Below, piece by piece: positions 17,576 through 26,538 of a stretch of 64,000 nt of DNA (position 1 is the first letter of the stretch; each line of letters opens with the position of its first letter). Source of the DNA: JAVEDQ01 sp963783105. GTDB taxonomy: Bacteria; Actinomycetota; Actinomycetes; Frankiales; Frankiaceae. The notes under the pieces were generated by a model, which saw only the letters and a list, made by a program, of their open reading frames with translations, made no database searches and had not been told where the DNA came from. The stretch spans positions 124,001 through 188,000 of the forward strand of contig CAWAMI010000004.1 of the NCBI GenBank assembly GCA_963783105.1, written 5' to 3'. Both the position numbers and the translations under genes were made by a program.

Positions 17576-18247
17576 AACGCTGCCCGGAGTGCTCCGGGAC
17601 GCTTCGTGGGTAGGTGCGCGCGGCTTCCGGGCAGCGTTGATCTTCGGGACGGCGCGGGACGGCGCGGGACGGTGGGGGACGGCGCGGGACGGCGCAGGAC
17701 GCTGGCGGAATGCTGCCCGGAGTGCTCCGGGGCGCTTCGTGGGTGGGTGCGCGCGGCTTCCGGGCAGCGTTGATCTTCGGGACGGCGCGGGACGGCGCGG
17801 AATGCTGCCCGGAGTGCTCCGGGACGCTTCGTGGGTGGGTGCGCGCGGCTTCCGGGCAGCGTTGATCTTCGGGACGGCGCGGGACGGCTGGGGCGGTGGG
17901 GGACGGTGCGGGACGGCGCAGGACGCTGGCGGAATGCTGCCCGGAGTGCTTCCGGGGCGCCTCGTGGGTGGGTGCGCGCGGCTTCCGGGCAGCGTTGATC
18001 TTCGGGACGGCGCGGGACGGCTCGGGGCGGTGGGGGACGGCGCGGGACGGCGCAGGACGCTGGCGGAATGCTGCCCGGAGTGCTCCGGGGGCGCCTCGTG
18101 GGTGGGTGCGCGCGGCTTCCGGGCAGCGTTGATCTTCGGGACGGCGCGGTGCGCTGGCGGAATGCTGCCCGGAGTGCTCCCGGGGCGCTTCGTGGGTGGG
18201 TGCGCGCGGTTTCCGGGCAGCGTTGATCTTCGGGACGCGACGCGGTG
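17576..18247. repeat. Six tandem hairpin units in two length classes
   Basis: Units begin at 17579, 17712, 17804, 17936, 18070 and 18164, giving spacings of 133, 92, 132, 134 and 94. Each has a nearly identical core of about 75 nt. Outer arms GCTGCCCGGA and TCCGGGCAGC pair over 10 bp (13 in the first unit), and an inner CCCGGAGTGCTCCGGG can pair instead. Cores end in GTTGATCTTCGGGACG. The linkers are made of GGGACGGCGC-like decamers, and longer linkers differ from shorter ones by about 40 nt. The array fills the 768-base gap between the RDD stop and the HNH start. Confidence 0.9.
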
Positions 18248-18270
18248 CTGTCGCGCCCGTCGGGCCCGGG

Positions 18271-19458
18271 TCAGCCAGGGAGCGTGAAGGGATTGTCCTG
18301 CGGCGCGTTCGGGGGCTCCTGATCCGGCTGCGCGGCCTGCGGCTTGGCGAAGCTCGGCGGGGGAGCGGCTCCGGGTGAGGACGGCTGGGCCTGCGGCGGG
18401 TGAGCGTGGCCGTTGTGCGCGGGCGCGTACTGGGTCTGCTGGTACTGGGTCTGCTGCTGCTGGGTCTGCTGCTGCTGGGTCTGCTGCTGCTGGGTCTGCT
18501 GGTACTGGGGCTGCGGCTGCCCGTACTGGGGGTTCGGGTACTGGGGCTGCCCGTATGAGGGCTGTCCGTACTGGGGCTGCCCGTATGAGGGCTGTCCGTA
18601 CTGGGGCTGCCCGTACGAGGGCTGGCCGTATGAAGGCTGGCCGTACGGGGACGTCCCGTACCCGTACTGCGGCGTCGACCCCGGCGCGCCGAACGCCCCG
18701 CCCGGCGCCAGCCCCCAACCGCCGTGCCGCTGCTCGTCCCGGCGCCGGCGCTCGGCCAGCACCGCCGACAGGTACGCCCAGCCCGGCGTCCCCATCGGCG
18801 GCGGCGGGGTCACGACCTGCTGCACCGCGGAGACCAGCCGCGCCCCCAGCGACTCCCGGGCGGCGTCGGAGAGGTCGGCCGCGCGGCCGAGGAACTGCCG
18901 CGCCGAGAGCGCCATCGCGTCGTCGAAGCGGGAGAGGTCGAGCGTCCCCGCCCACGCGGCGAGCGGCGGCGGCATGTACGGCACGTCCGTCCCGCTCGTC
19001 GGGATCCGCTCCTGCAGCACCACGGTGCCGGCCATCAGGTCGCCGATGCGCTTGCCCCGGTCGGAGATCATCGAGCAGATGATGGCCGGGACGCCGAACA
19101 GGGGGAACGGTCCCTCGACGATCGCCCGCATCAGCGCCCGGACCAGGGCCTGCCGGAACCGCATCGGTGCCCCGTCGTCGCGCACCGCCCGCAGACCCAT
19201 CGCCGCCTTGCCGAGCGTCTTGCCGTTCCACAGCGTCTCGAGCACGAGCGGGTAGCCGACCGCGGCGAGCACGTAGGAGACGAGGAACAAGGCCGCGCCG
19301 ATCGCCTCGTCACTCGCGGCGCGGGCAGACAGCGCCACGAGCACGCCGAGCAGGATGATCTGCACCACCGCGTCGAGGGACGCGCCGACCATCCGGGACC
19401 CGACCCGGGCGACACGGAGGTCGATGGCGACGGCCTCACCGGTGATGACTTGGCTCAC
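18271..19458 (-). CDS. RDD-family membrane protein with Gln/Tyr/Pro-rich repeat tail
   Basis: A 395-residue protein. Residues about 1-150 form an RDD domain with membrane segments near 25-45 and 50-72, an RxxGxxxDA-type motif in the first, and DRGKRIGDLMAGTVVLQ. The middle is a helical cytoplasmic region. Residues about 235-350 are low complexity: PSYGQPQYGQ units, then QQTQQQQ runs. GTG 19458 has GATGCT 6 nt upstream. It is divergent from the SpoIIM-like gene, as Rv3695 is from Rv3694c. Role unknown; the tail resembles that of the protein at 24965-26323. Confidence 0.85.
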   Translation of the reverse strand: MSQVITGEAVAIDLRVARVGSRMVGASLDAVVQIILLGVLVALSARAASDEAIGAALFLVSYVLAAVGYPLVLETLWNGKTLGKAAMGLRAVRDDGAPMRFRQALVRALMRAIVEGPFPLFGVPAIICSMISDRGKRIGDLMAGTVVLQERIPTSGTDVPYMPPPLAAWAGTLDLSRFDDAMALSARQFLGRAADLSDAARESLGARLVSAVQQVVTPPPPMGTPGWAYLSAVLAERRRRDEQRHGGWGLAPGGAFGAPGSTPQYGYGTSPYGQPSYGQPSYGQPQYGQPSYGQPQYGQPSYGQPQYPNPQYGQPQPQYQQTQQQQTQQQQTQQQQTQYQQTQYAPAHNGHAHPPQAQPSSPGAAPPPSFAKPQAAQPDQEPPNAPQDNPFTLPG

Positions 19459-19562
19459 CGCTCTAGCATCGCAACTGACGGGACACTTCGGGCGGTGCCC
19501 GATGATTGGGCCCGTCCCATTCGTTCAGGTCCGACTCTTGGGTTCGGCACGACTCGGTGGGG

Positions 19563-20579
19563 GTGGCGGTGGACGTCGACGTCTACGTCGCCCGGCACCG
19601 CCCGGAGTGGCAGCGGCTGGAGCTGCTGGTCCGGCAGGCGGCGCGGCCGAAGCGGCTGTCCGGGCGCGAGTTCGACGAGCTCGTCGACCTCTACCAGCGG
19701 ACCGCCACCCACCTGTCCGTGGTGCGGACCCGCTCGCCCGACCCCGGCCTCGTGGACGCGCTGTCCGGGCTGGTCACCCGGGCCCGCGCCGTGGTCGCCG
19801 GCGCGCGCGACCCCAGCTGGCGGGCGGTCTCCCGGTTCCTGCTCGAGACGTTCCCCGCCGCCGTCTACGCGCGGCGCTGGTGGCTGCTCGGCACCACCGT
19901 CGTGTCCGTCGCCGTGGCGCTGGCCCTGGGGTTCTGGATCGCCAACGACGCCTACGTGGCGGGCGCGCTGCAGCCGCAGGAGTCGGTCCGGGCGCTGTGC
20001 GAGAGCGAGTTCCGCGACTACTACAGCAGCCACCCGGCCGGGTCCTTCGCCGCCCAGGTCTGGACCAACAACGTCTGGGTCTCGGCGATCGCCATCTGCT
20101 TCGGCGCGCTGCTCGCCATCCCGACGGTGCTCGTCCTGCTGTTCAACGCGGTCAACGTGGGAGTGACCGGCGGTTACATGGCCTCCTGCGGCCAGACCGG
20201 CGAGTTCTTCTCGCTCATCCTCCCGCACGGGATGCTCGAGCTGACCGCCGTGTTCATCGCCGGCGCCGCGGGCCTGCGCATGGGGTGGCGCATCATCGAC
20301 CCCGGCCCGCGAAAGCGCGCCGAGGCCCTCGCCGAGGAGGGACGCAGCGCCGTCGGCATCGCGGTCGGCCTCATCGTCTTCCTGGCGATCAGCGGCATCC
20401 TCGAGGCCTTCCTGACCCCCTCGCCGCTGCCGCCAGCTGCGCGGCTGGCGATCGGCTTCCTCGTCTGGGGCGTCGTGTTCGGCGGCACGATGTACCTCGG
20501 CCGGCGAGCCGTGCGGGGAGGCGCGACGGGCGACCTCGACGACTCCGACATCGAGGCGCGGGCGCCGGTCTCGGTCTGA
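19563..20579 (+). CDS. Stage II sporulation protein M (SpoIIM)-like membrane protein
   Basis: About 338 residues, orthologous by position to Rv3694c. It opens VDVDVYVARHRPEWQRLELL, then a soluble helical part and several membrane segments at about residues 105-125, 170-195, 215-235, 260-280 and 290-310. Conserved HPAGSFAAQVWTNNVWVSA and LLPHGMLELTAVFIAGAAGLRMG-type motifs fit the SpoIIM family. GTG 19563 is chosen over a TTG at 19506, and GTG 19569 is also possible. Likely envelope-related together with the MoxR genes. Confidence 0.85.
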   Translation: MAVDVDVYVARHRPEWQRLELLVRQAARPKRLSGREFDELVDLYQRTATHLSVVRTRSPDPGLVDALSGLVTRARAVVAGARDPSWRAVSRFLLETFPAAVYARRWWLLGTTVVSVAVALALGFWIANDAYVAGALQPQESVRALCESEFRDYYSSHPAGSFAAQVWTNNVWVSAIAICFGALLAIPTVLVLLFNAVNVGVTGGYMASCGQTGEFFSLILPHGMLELTAVFIAGAAGLRMGWRIIDPGPRKRAEALAEEGRSAVGIAVGLIVFLAISGILEAFLTPSPLPPAARLAIGFLVWGVVFGGTMYLGRRAVRGGATGDLDDSDIEARAPVSV

Positions 20580-20604
20580 CGCGCGGTTCGCAGAGCGGCC
20601 GCCG

Positions 20605-21889
20605 TCAGAGCCGGCCGGCCGCCTTGAGGGCCAGGTAGGCGTCGGACACGGCCGACGCGAAGTGCTCCGGCGGCGCGTCCACGACGTCCACCCCGCGCCG
20701 GCGCAGCAGGCCGGCCAGGCGGCGGCGCTCCGCCAGCGCCCGCTCGGCCGCGGCCGCGGCGTAGATGTCCGCCGCCTCGCCGCGCCGCGCCGACAGCTCG
20801 GTGACCCTCGGGTCGGCGAGCGCCGCCAGCAGCACGGTGTGCCGCCGCAGCAGGGGAGCCAGCGAGGGCAGCAGCCCCTCCTCGACGACGGCGGGCACCA
20901 GGTCGGTGAACAGGACGACGAGGCTCCGCCGCCGGGCCACCCGCAGCACCTGACCGATCAGCGCGTCGTGACTGGTCTCCACGAGGCTCGGCTCGAGCAG
21001 CGCCATCGCGTCGGAAAGCGACGACAGCGCCGCCCGCTCCACCATCGCGCGGGGGGAGACGTCGTGAGCGACGAGGTCGATGCGGTCGCCCGCACGCAGG
21101 GCCAGGGCCGAGAGCAGCAGGGCGGCGTCGAGGTTGTGGTCGAGACGGGGCTCGTCGCCGACCCGCCCGGCGGCGGTCCGTCCGGTGTCGAGGGCGAGCA
21201 CGACGCGGCGGTCGCGCTCCGGCCGGTACACGCGCACCTCGAGCGACTGGCGCCGGGCGGTGGCGCGCCAGTCGATCGTCCGGACGTCGTCGCCCGGCAC
21301 GTACTCGCGCAGGCTGTCGAACTCGGTCCCGCGGCCCGGGCCACGCGCCGCGACCTGGCCCTCGACCTGGCGCAGCCGGGAGAGCTTCTCCGGCAGCAGT
21401 GCCCGCGAACGGAAGTGGGGCAGCACCCGCAGCCGCGCCGGCACCGCGATGCTGCGCTGCCGCCCCGCCAGCCCGAGCGGGCCGAGGGAGCGCACCACGA
21501 CGGCGCGCGGACGGCGGTCACCGCGGCGGGTCGGGGTCAGCTCGCCCTCGGCCCGTCGTCGCTCCCCGCTGGGCACGGACAGCGGCACCACCGAGGGTCG
21601 CAGCCCGGCCGACGGCGGCCAGGCGTCCCGCAGCCGGCCCCGCACCGTCCGCCCGCCGTCGTTGCGGATCAGCAGCTCGCTGGCGACGGACTCACCGAGC
21701 CGCCCGGAGGCGGGCAGGCGCCGCTCGAAGGCGAGCCGCTCTCGGGCTGCCCGCCAGCGCGATGTCGGCGACGACCAGGGCCAGCAGCACGAGGTTCGCG
21801 AACAGCAGCGTGACGCCTGGCGCGGGGGTCAGGACCACGAACGCGATCAGGACCAGCGCGACGAGTCCGGTTCGCCCGGTGAGGATCAT
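20605..21889 (-). CDS. DUF58 protein, reading frame broken by one surplus base
   Basis: The intact family protein would be about 427 residues. The N-terminal 45 residues from ATG 21889 hold two membrane segments, then the frame runs into TGA at 21692. The true continuation (ERLAFERRLPASGRLGESV) is in the next frame. Skipping one base in the GGG run at 21744-21746 restores a full protein. The C-terminal domain contains the DUF58 motif GTEFDSLREYVPGDDVRTIDW and a vWA-like LALDTGRTAAGR. It works with MoxR ATPases in assembling or activating complexes. Either a real +1 mutation or a sequencing error. Confidence 0.85.
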
Positions 21890-21941
21890 GCGCGAGGGGT
21901 TCTGCCGCAGCTCATGGGTCCGGGGCCGGTGGAGATCACCG

Positions 21942-22991
21942 TCAGCGCGGCACGGGCACGGTCGCGAGCACGCCGTCGAGGACCGCGTCGACGGTGACGC
22001 CCTCGAGCTCCGCCTCCGGCCGCAGCGCGACGCGGTGCCGCAGCGTCGGCCGGGCCAGCGCCTTCACGTCGTCCGGGGTGAGGTAGGTGCGGCCGGACAG
22101 CCACGCCCACGCCTTGGCCGTCGCGAGCAGCGCCGTCGCCCCGCGGGGGGAGACGCCGAGCGAGAGCGACGGCGCCGTGCGGGTCGCGCGGGCCAGATCG
22201 ACGACGTAGGCGAGGACGTCCGGGCGCACCTCCACCTGCCGGCAGGCGAGCCGTCCGGCGGCGAGTTCCGCCGGTCCGGCGACGGCCCGGACCCCGGCGG
22301 CGTCGAGGTTGCGGGGGTCGAAGCCGGCGGAGTGCGCGGCGAGGACGCGGACCTCGTCCTCCCGCGGCGGCAGCGGCATCGTCAGCTTGACCAGGAAGCG
22401 GTCGAGCTGGGCCTCCGGCAGCGGGTACGTGCCCTCGTACTCGATCGGGTTCTGCGTGGCGATGACGAGGAACGGGTCGGGAAGCGGTCGCGCCAGCCCC
22501 TCGACCGTGACCTGCCGTTCCTCCATCGCCTCCAACAGCGCCGCCTGCGTCTTCGGCGGCGTCCGGTTGATCTCGTCGGCGAGCAGCAGGTTGGTGAAGA
22601 TCGGCCCCTGCCGGAACTCGAACGTGGCCTCGCGTGAGTCGTAGACCAGCGAGCCCGTGACGTCGCCGGGCATCAGGTCGGGCGTGAACTGGACCCGCTT
22701 GGTCTCCAGCGACAGCGTGCGCGCCAGGGCCCGCACGAGCAGGGTCTTGGCGACGCCGGGCACGCCCTCGAGCAGCGCGTGCCCGCCGCAGAGCAACGTG
22801 ACGACGAGGCCCGAGACGGCCTGGTCCTGCCCGATGACGACCTTGCCGACCTCGCCGCGGAGCGCCACGAGGGCCTCGCGGGCGACACGGGCGTCGGGCA
22901 GGGGGCCCGGCTGCTCCGATCCGGCGGCCCCGGATCCGGGGGCCCCGGACCCTGACGTCCCGAATCCGGTGGTTGCCTGCGCTTCCGTCAC
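21942..22991 (-). CDS. moxR: MoxR-family AAA+ ATPase
   Basis: A 349-residue AAA+ ATPase. Walker A is LLEGVPGVAKT at about residue 75, Walker B is LLLADEINRTPPKTQAALLEAMEERQ, and sensor 1 is VIATQNPIEYEGTYPLPEAQLDRF. MoxR proteins act as chaperones for vWA-type partners, here the DUF58 protein. GTG 22991 overlaps the upstream DUF4350 stop by 4 nt and follows GGAGG. The N-terminal 25 residues are a Gly/Ser/Ala linker. Confidence 0.94.
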   Translation of the reverse strand: MTEAQATTGFGTSGSGAPGSGAAGSEQPGPLPDARVAREALVALRGEVGKVVIGQDQAVSGLVVTLLCGGHALLEGVPGVAKTLLVRALARTLSLETKRVQFTPDLMPGDVTGSLVYDSREATFEFRQGPIFTNLLLADEINRTPPKTQAALLEAMEERQVTVEGLARPLPDPFLVIATQNPIEYEGTYPLPEAQLDRFLVKLTMPLPPREDEVRVLAAHSAGFDPRNLDAAGVRAVAGPAELAAGRLACRQVEVRPDVLAYVVDLARATRTAPSLSLGVSPRGATALLATAKAWAWLSGRTYLTPDDVKALARPTLRHRVALRPEAELEGVTVDAVLDGVLATVPVPR

Positions 22992-24262
22992 CGGGCGCGT
23001 ACCTCCCGCTCCAGTCGATCGATCTCGTCCGCCAGTCGCACGAGCGCCGCGTCATCGCCCGGGGTACCCGCCACCGGCTCGCCGAGCCCGGGGACCTGGC
23101 CGGGAGGCGCCCCCGCCGTCCCGGTTTGCGCCGTACCGCCCGGTACGGCCGAACCGTACAGCAGCGCCGCGACCTCCCCGGGCTGTCGCCCCGCGCGCGC
23201 CGCCACCGCCGTGACCAGCCCCTGCGGGTCGGGCTCGCCGCCGTGCTCGAGCGCCCCGCCGAGCCGCGCCCGCGCCCCGGCGCGCAGCGCCTCGGCGGCG
23301 GCGCCCCGGGCCTTCCCGGCCGCGTACAGCCGCGCGCGACCCTCGACCGTCTCGGCCGCCGGCACGACGACCGGGAGGGGCTCCTCGACCACCGGGCCGA
23401 AGCGACGGCCGCGCCAGAGCGCCAGCACCGCCACCGCGATCGTGAGCTGCAGCGTCGCCCACCAGACCCAGCTCGGCAGCAGGTCGAGCAGGCCCGGCGG
23501 GTCGGCCGCCGGGTCCAGCGACGGCTGGTACCAGGTCACCGACGTCGAAGGGTCGCCGGGCAGGCCCGCGCCGGTCATCAGGCCGAGCGCGAGCGCGGCA
23601 TTGCCGTCGGAGTCCAGCTTGTCGTTGGTCAGGAACGTCGGCGACCCGAGCACGACCAGCGGCGTCGTCCCGCGCTGAGCGAGGACGAGGCTGCCGCCGT
23701 AGCAGGCGGCCGACCCGCCGGCGTAGGTCCGGCCGCCGACCTCGGCCCGGCCGGCCGTCTGCGCCGCCGGCAGCGGGCAGTCCGGCGGGCGCACCGACAC
23801 CCCCTGCAACCGGGTCTCGGTCAGGTTCGCGTCGGGCACGTCGGCAGGCGTGAGGAGGACGACGCGGGAGGCCGAGCGGGCGCCGTCGAGCACCCGGTCG
23901 AGCTCGGCCGGTTCGAGCCGGCCGGCGAACGGGACGACCAGGGTGCCGCCGGCCTCGGGTGCCGCGCCGCGCGTCGAGTCGACGCCCCGGTCGCGCAGCA
24001 GCTCGCTCAACGCGAGCGTGCCCTCCGGGTCGGCCGAGCGGGGGTCCAGGCTGCCACCCTGGGAGGAGTCGGTCGCGAGCACGGTCAGCAGCACGACGAG
24101 CGCGAGGACGCCGAGCACCCCGGCGCTGCCGAGCACGCCCGGCCGGCGCCACCAGCGACCGGCCGGGGGGCGACGCGTTCCGGTGGGTGTCGGAGCCGGA
24201 TCGCCTGCGGCCGCGTCCGGTGCGGGCGGCGGAACCGGGCTCGGCGGGGCGTCGACGCTCAC
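22988..24262 (-). CDS. DUF4350 membrane protein
   Basis: A 424-residue protein. After a proline-rich N-terminus there is a membrane segment at about 45-65, an extracytoplasmic domain with LALSELLRDRGVDSTRG and LVLAQRGTTPLVVLGSPTFLTNDKL, a second membrane segment near 285-305 followed by WRGRRFGPVVEEPLP, and a cytoplasmic helical tail. This is the Rv3691-type layout. GTG 24262 overlaps the DUF4129 stop by 4 nt. Part of the MoxR operon. Function unknown. Confidence 0.88.
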   Translation of the reverse strand: MSVDAPPSPVPPPAPDAAAGDPAPTPTGTRRPPAGRWWRRPGVLGSAGVLGVLALVVLLTVLATDSSQGGSLDPRSADPEGTLALSELLRDRGVDSTRGAAPEAGGTLVVPFAGRLEPAELDRVLDGARSASRVVLLTPADVPDANLTETRLQGVSVRPPDCPLPAAQTAGRAEVGGRTYAGGSAACYGGSLVLAQRGTTPLVVLGSPTFLTNDKLDSDGNAALALGLMTGAGLPGDPSTSVTWYQPSLDPAADPPGLLDLLPSWVWWATLQLTIAVAVLALWRGRRFGPVVEEPLPVVVPAAETVEGRARLYAAGKARGAAAEALRAGARARLGGALEHGGEPDPQGLVTAVAARAGRQPGEVAALLYGSAVPGGTAQTGTAGAPPGQVPGLGEPVAGTPGDDAALVRLADEIDRLEREVRAR

Positions 24263-24948
24263 GCGGGCACCGCCGGACCGGCGGTCGGCGTGGGCTGGGC
24301 GACCGGTGCCGGACGGTAGCGGCCCAGGGCGTCGTCGAGGTCGACGATCACCCGGTAGTCCGCCTCGGACGCCTGCCGGTCGCCGTACCAGATCTCGCCG
24401 AACGTGGTCGCGGCCGCGTCCAACGCGGAGCGCAGGGGCGGCGCGACGGCCCCGGCGTCCCGCGCGACCTCCGTTGCTGTCCGGCCGAGTCGGGGCTCGA
24501 TGAGGGTCCGGTCCTCGAGGGTCCGGACGACGGCCCGGAGCCGGGCCCGCACGGCCTCGGCCCACTGGCGCTCGGCGGCGAACGCCTCGGCCCGGGACCG
24601 CAGCTGTCCGGCGGTGACCGCGGCCGGGGCGTCGAGACCGGCGAAGGAGGTCTGTGGACGACGCAGCGGACCGAGCCGGTAGGCGACAACGATGCCCACG
24701 GCGAGCAGGATCGCGATGGTCAGGAGACCGAACGCGCCGCCGGGCGTGGCCGAGGAGGCCTTGTCGAGCAGGTCGCGCACGAAGTCCACGACCTTCTCGA
24801 ACGCGCGCATCACGAGCGAGGGCCGGGCCTCGTCGTAGATCGCGCGGTCCAACTCGCGCGTGGCCTGCTCGCGGGCGCCGTCCCGGGTTATCGGAGCCGC
24901 GGCGGCGGCCGGCGCGCTCAGCAGGGTCGCGCTCAGCAGCGTCAACAC
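24259..24948 (-). CDS. DUF4129 membrane protein
   Basis: About 229 residues. It opens VLTLLSATLLSAPAAAAAPI, a signal-like segment, then RELDRAIYDEARPSL, one membrane segment at about 88-108, and a cytoplasmic DUF4129 domain with LRAVVRTLEDRTLIEPRLGRTATEVA and TFGEIWYGDRQASEADYR. GTG 24948 starts 16 nt after the preceding stop; a longer frame overlapping the upstream gene is unlikely. Operon member between DUF4350 and the large membrane protein. Confidence 0.87.
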   Translation of the reverse strand: MLTLLSATLLSAPAAAAAPITRDGAREQATRELDRAIYDEARPSLVMRAFEKVVDFVRDLLDKASSATPGGAFGLLTIAILLAVGIVVAYRLGPLRRPQTSFAGLDAPAAVTAGQLRSRAEAFAAERQWAEAVRARLRAVVRTLEDRTLIEPRLGRTATEVARDAGAVAPPLRSALDAAATTFGEIWYGDRQASEADYRVIVDLDDALGRYRPAPVAQPTPTAGPAVPA

Positions 24949-24964
24949 GCGGCGGTCGGTCGCG

Positions 24965-26323
24965 TCACGACGGGCTCGGTGGCTGGCTTCCGGGCGGCGG
25001 GTATCCCGGGGGTTGCTGCCCCCCGGGCTGGGTGCCGGGCCAGGACGGCGGGCCCGAGCTCGGGAAGCCCTGCCCGGTGGGCGATTCCTGGGCCGCGGGC
25101 ACGGCCCCACCGGGTCCGCCGGCCCCACCGGCGTCCGGCCCGGCTGCCTCGTAGGCGCGGGCCGTCTGGGCCAGCGTCAGGTCCAGGCCCTCGCGGCGCA
25201 TCCGCTGGTCGACGTAGAGGAGCGCGGAGATGCCGGCGGTGATCGGCGCCGTGACGGTGCCGCTGAGGATGTTGCCGATCGCCAGCAGCGTGAGCGCGCC
25301 GACGCCCTGCTCGGCCTGGGTGGTCGTGTCGCCGGAGAAGATGCCCGAAGATGCTCCCGCACCCAGCGCGAAGGGGAAGGCGAGGATCCCGCCGACGATG
25401 GCGGCGATGAGGCCGCCGAGCAGCAGGATGCCGAAGATGCGCCACCACGACCCCCGGACCAGGTCGCGGCTGCGCCGCATCGCGCCCGTGACCGCGCTCC
25501 GCTCGAGGACGAAGGCGGGGGTCGCGAGCGCCAGCAGGACGCCGACGTAGATCGCCCCGATGATCAAGCCGATCACGGCCAGCACGGTGAGCAGGAGCAC
25601 CAGGAGGGACAGGCCGACCAGACGTGCCATGCGGCCACGGAGGCGGGCGACCGCTCCCGACATGCCGATCGTCCTGCCGAGGACCGCCTCGCTGACGACG
25701 ATCACCAGCGCGCCACCGAGGATCAGCTGGCCGAGGAAGCCCAGGAACTGCGTGAAGATGCCCACCAGCACCTGGGCGACGTCGCCGCTGTCGCGCAGCA
25801 GGATCCGGGCGATCAAGTCGATGACCTGGAAGACGGCGATGACGGCGAAGGACATCCCGAGCGTGGCCGCGGGGTTCCTGCGCAGGGTCGCGAAGGCCCC
25901 GTCGAGGATTTCGCCGACGCCGAGGGGACGCAGCGGGATGACGCCCGGCTTGTAGGCGCCGGCGAACCCCGGGAAGCCGCCTGGCTGGCCGTACTGCGGC
26001 TGGGGCGCGCCGTACTGGGGCTGGCCGTACTGGGGTTGGGGCTGCCCGTACTGAGGTTGCGGCGCGCCGTACTGGGGCTGGCCGTACTGGGGCTGGCCGT
26101 ATTCGGGCTGGCCGTACTGGGGCTGCCCGTACTGGGGCTGCCCGTACTGGGGCTGCCCGTACTGCGGCCCCCCGACCGGCGGACCCTGCTGCGGCTGGCC
26201 CTGCTGCGGCTGCCCGTACTGGGGCTGCCCGTAGACCGGCTGCTGACCGGCGACCCGCGTCGCGTCCGACGGCGGGTTCGACGGGTCGCCGCTGCCGGGC
26301 TGCTCTGCCGGCGCGTCCGCCAT
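24965..26323 (-). CDS. Membrane protein with N-terminal YGQP repeats (Rv3689-type)
   Basis: A 452-residue protein. Residues about 30-120 are repeats of QPQYGQ and related units. A membrane domain of five or six segments follows, starting VIPLRPLGVGEILDGAFATLRRNPAATLG, which resembles the membrane domain of glycerophosphodiester phosphodiesterases without the enzyme. The C-terminus is Gly/Pro-rich. ATG 26323 follows a perfect AGGAGG. It heads the MoxR operon and is divergent from mtrA. The Tyr/Gln/Pro-rich tail mirrors that of the RDD protein at the other end of the block. Confidence 0.85.
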   Translation of the reverse strand: MADAPAEQPGSGDPSNPPSDATRVAGQQPVYGQPQYGQPQQGQPQQGPPVGGPQYGQPQYGQPQYGQPQYGQPEYGQPQYGQPQYGAPQPQYGQPQPQYGQPQYGAPQPQYGQPGGFPGFAGAYKPGVIPLRPLGVGEILDGAFATLRRNPAATLGMSFAVIAVFQVIDLIARILLRDSGDVAQVLVGIFTQFLGFLGQLILGGALVIVVSEAVLGRTIGMSGAVARLRGRMARLVGLSLLVLLLTVLAVIGLIIGAIYVGVLLALATPAFVLERSAVTGAMRRSRDLVRGSWWRIFGILLLGGLIAAIVGGILAFPFALGAGASSGIFSGDTTTQAEQGVGALTLLAIGNILSGTVTAPITAGISALLYVDQRMRREGLDLTLAQTARAYEAAGPDAGGAGGPGGAVPAAQESPTGQGFPSSGPPSWPGTQPGGQQPPGYPPPGSQPPSPS

Positions 26324-26538
26324 GGGACCTCCTCGCGGATGAAGATTTGATCGTGCCAGATGCCCGCCGCCTGCGTGCGCATCGGCGGGCCCGGCGTCGC
26401 CGGAACCTGGCGCATCCCCCCTCTCGCAGCTTGAAGTGCCAACATGGGGTCCGCCGGGTGCCGAAATGGAATCCAGATCGTTACGAGGACGGACAGAAAG
26501 ACCGGACAGCAAGACCGGACAGGACGTTGGAGGAGGTC
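26324..26538. promoter_or_regulatory. Divergent control region of mtrA with CGGACAG repeats
   Basis: This gap lies between the MoxR-operon head gene and mtrA. CGGACAG occurs three times at an exact 13-bp period (26490-26496, 26503-26509, 26516-26522), ending 16 bases before the mtrA start and just ahead of the GGAGGAGG ribosome site. A further GTTACG lies at 26480-26485. The repeats could bind a regulator or shape the leader RNA. Confidence 0.55.

Noticed and set aside
17576..18247. CRISPR array
   Set aside because: The linkers are decamer repeats rather than unique spacers, unit length alternates between about 93 and 133, and no cas gene is near.
17510..19231. Long minus-strand open frame through the repeat array
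   Set aside because: It overlaps the RDD gene in another frame, and its repetitive Arg/Pro/Ala content mirrors the repeats. It looks like a GC-bias artefact.
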